Source of the DNA: Pseudophaeobacter leonis
Lineage (GTDB): Bacteria > Pseudomonadota > Alphaproteobacteria > Rhodobacterales > Rhodobacteraceae
Length of the DNA stretch: 46,158 nucleotides
Direction of reading: 5' to 3'
Assembly (NCBI RefSeq): GCF_002087335.1
Contig: NZ_MWVJ01000117.1
Location: 1-46,158, forward strand
Position 1 is the stretch's first letter; each line of letters opens with the position of its first letter. The position numbers and the translations under genes were made by a program. Shown piece by piece: positions 44,493 to 46,158 of this stretch. The notes under the pieces are model-generated. The model did no database searches and had not been told where the DNA came from. It saw only the letters and a list, made by a program, of their open reading frames with translations.

Positions 44493-46158
44493 ATGACTAT
44501 CCGCTTTTTTTCGACCCGCAACCGGGCGCTGCATCTCGGCCCCTTTCCGATGGAGCGGCTGGTGCGGGGCCCTATGCCCGATCCTGGCGCGGTGCCTGCA
44601 TCACAGCCGCTGGAGTTCCGCCGCCCCAATGCGCCGGCCTCGATTGTCAATGCCATGGGGGAATACCAGGCGATGATGGATGCGGTGCGCGACGGGCTGG
44701 TCAATAAGGCGCAGGCCGCTTTTCCCAATGATCCACAGGAGCGGGCCGACCACATCAAGGCCTTTGGCTATTTCGCGGATGCGGCCATGGTGGGCATTGG
44801 CCCGGTGCCGGCCTCGGCGCGGCTGGCGCAGCCCTTTCGCAACCCGGATATTGATCGGCTGGCGCAAGATCTGAAGACCCGCCAGACCAAGACACTGGCG
44901 GCGGGCATTGATCACATTATGGCGGACCTGAAAGAGGCGATGCAGGCGCCGCCCAGTACCATTGGCGATCACGCCCGCGCCATTGTCTTTCTCTATGATA
45001 TGCCGCGGGACCCAAAGCCGCATGAGGAAGGCTGTGACTGGATTGAAGGAGCCGCCCAGCATCGCGCCTGCCTGCGCGCCAGTGAAACCGCTGTGGTTCT
45101 GGCCAACTATATCCGGCTGCTGGGCTGGGACGCCAAGGCGCATACCGGCACCTCGTCTGATGTGGATCTCAACCAGTTGGCGGTGGCGGCGGGGTTGGCT
45201 TCGGTTGAGGGCGGGCATCTGGTCAACCCCTATCTGGGCACGCGGTTTGGCATTGCGGTGGTGACCACCGATTTTGAACTGAGACTGGATCAGCCGCTGC
45301 TGCCGCTGGATCAGCAACCGATGCTGCAGGTGAAGGGGCCAAAATGGTGGCTGGGCCTGGGATCGGAACGTTCAGCGCTCAACGATGATCCGTTCAAGGC
45401 ACGCGCCTTCAAGGATGGACCGCACCCCTTTGAGACATTGAACCGGGTGGATGACCCTACCACCTATATCGACGAGGCCCGCGTGGCGCGGGTGCCTAAG
45501 CGGGCCGATATGTTTGCCCGCAGCCAGTTTGGCGACATGGGAAAAACCAATCAGGCGGCCGCCACCGGTGGGTTTTATGTGCGCAAAGCCGCGCCCTCGA
45601 TGGCGCAACGCCGGATGCTGGGGGCCTTTGTGCTGCTGCAGGACGGCGCGTCCGCCCAGGGGCCGCGCCCCAGTGATGCAGCGCGCAATGCCGCCAATAT
45701 CAAGGCCGCCAGCTATTGGCTGGGGATTGATGCGGTTGGCATCAGTCGCTGCCCGGACTGGACCTGGTACAGCCATGATGCCACCGGCGCCGAAATTCAC
45801 CCCGAGCATGATCAGGCAATCAGCATGATTGTCGATCAGGGCTTTGACACCACCGAGGGCACCTCGGGCGATGACTGGATCGCGGTGGCGCAGTCGATGC
45901 GCGCCTACCTGCGCTTTTCGCTGCTGGGGGGCGTCATTGCCCGCCAGATCCGCAACCTGGGCTACAAGGCCAAGGCGCATACGGTGATGGATGGCGAGGT
46001 GCTGCAGCCGCCGCTGCTATTGCTGGCGGGGCTGGGTGAGGTCAGCCGGATTGGCGAGGTGATCCTCAACCCGTTTTTGGGGCCACGGCTGAAATCTGGC
46101 GTGGTGACCACCGGATATGCCGATGCAGCACGACAAGCCGATTGATTTTGGTCTGCAG
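44493..46158 (+). CDS. RdhA-like reductive dehalogenase homologue, 3' end outside window, one frameshift near 46113
   Basis: The reading frame from ATG 44493 meets a TGA at 46143-46145. Removing one G from the GG at 46113-46114 instead gives VVTTDMPMQHDKPIDFGLQ, still open at the window end; KPIDFGLQ is the lead-in to the iron-sulfur region of reductive dehalogenases. An internal duplication is visible: IRLLGWDAKAHT with NPYLGTRFG (about residues 206-250) and IRNLGYKAKAHT with NPFLGPRLK (about 486-540). Residue 426 is a Tyr in WTWYSHDATG, the position I recall for the catalytic Tyr of Nitratireductor NpRdhA. There is no Tat signal, so a cytoplasmic, non-respiratory type is likely. It probably continues with iron-sulfur motifs and perhaps a reductase domain. 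Confidence 0.8.

Noticed and set aside
46143..46145. True stop codon of the RdhA-like gene
   Set aside because: The frame just before it loses family similarity, and one base removed at 46113-46114 restores KPIDFGLQ, so the stop is an artefact.

Overview
This window reads as chromosomal DNA of a Rhodobacteraceae bacterium, most likely of the Roseobacter group (Ruegeria/Phaeobacter-like). The evidence is a GC-rich sequence and ribosomal proteins of alphaproteobacterial type. Other supporting genes are an Aap/Bzt amino-acid ABC transporter, an ATP12 chaperone, a DUF1127 protein and an RdhA-type dehalogenase homologue. The genus is an inference from protein character, not from a search.

Region 1 (1-12.3 kb) is the spc/alpha ribosomal cluster on the + strand. 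It starts with the 3' part of a 2OG-Fe(II) oxygenase, followed by rpmC, rpsQ, rplN, rplX, rplE, rpsN, rpsH, rplF, rplR, rpsE and rpmD. After a DUF1127 gene come rplO, secY and adk, then a small secreted protein, then rpsM, rpsK, rpoA and rplQ. Intrinsic terminators follow rpmD, the DUF1127 gene, rplO, adk and rplQ, so the cluster is probably several transcription units. Region 2 (12.3-18.2 kb, +) holds a Do-type protease, rarA, crcB, an RluC-type pseudouridine synthase, a HAD phosphatase and an ATP12 chaperone; the last four are tightly packed. Region 3 (18.4-22.9 kb, +) is aapJQMP. Region 4 (23.0-26.2 kb) holds a SixA-like phosphatase, a ferredoxin-like protein and argB on the - strand, and a divergent SDR gene.

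Region 5 (26.3-35.2 kb, -) runs rpmH, rnpA, yidD, ttcA, an EAL protein, yidC, MOSC, engB, a DUF2946 protein and a PepSY membrane protein in transcription order. The DUF2946 gene is only visible after one frameshift is corrected. Region 6 (35.6-39.2 kb, +) is a TVP38-type membrane protein, a flavin disulfide reductase and an orphan histidine kinase, followed by tRNA-Arg(ACG) and a soluble chemotaxis receptor. Region 7 (41.7-46.2 kb, +) is pxpB-pxpC-pxpA (5-oxoprolinase) and the start of an RdhA-like gene that runs off the window.

Two patterns cut across the genes. First, about 18 single-base indels, many in short homopolymers, break genes that include essential ones (rplE, rplO, secY, rnpA). 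I read these as sequencing or assembly errors and give each gene as one feature across the break. Second, short tandem duplications (11-24 bp units) sit repeatedly at gene ends. At adk and rarA they copy the stop codon itself. I found no CRISPR array, prophage or insertion sequence.
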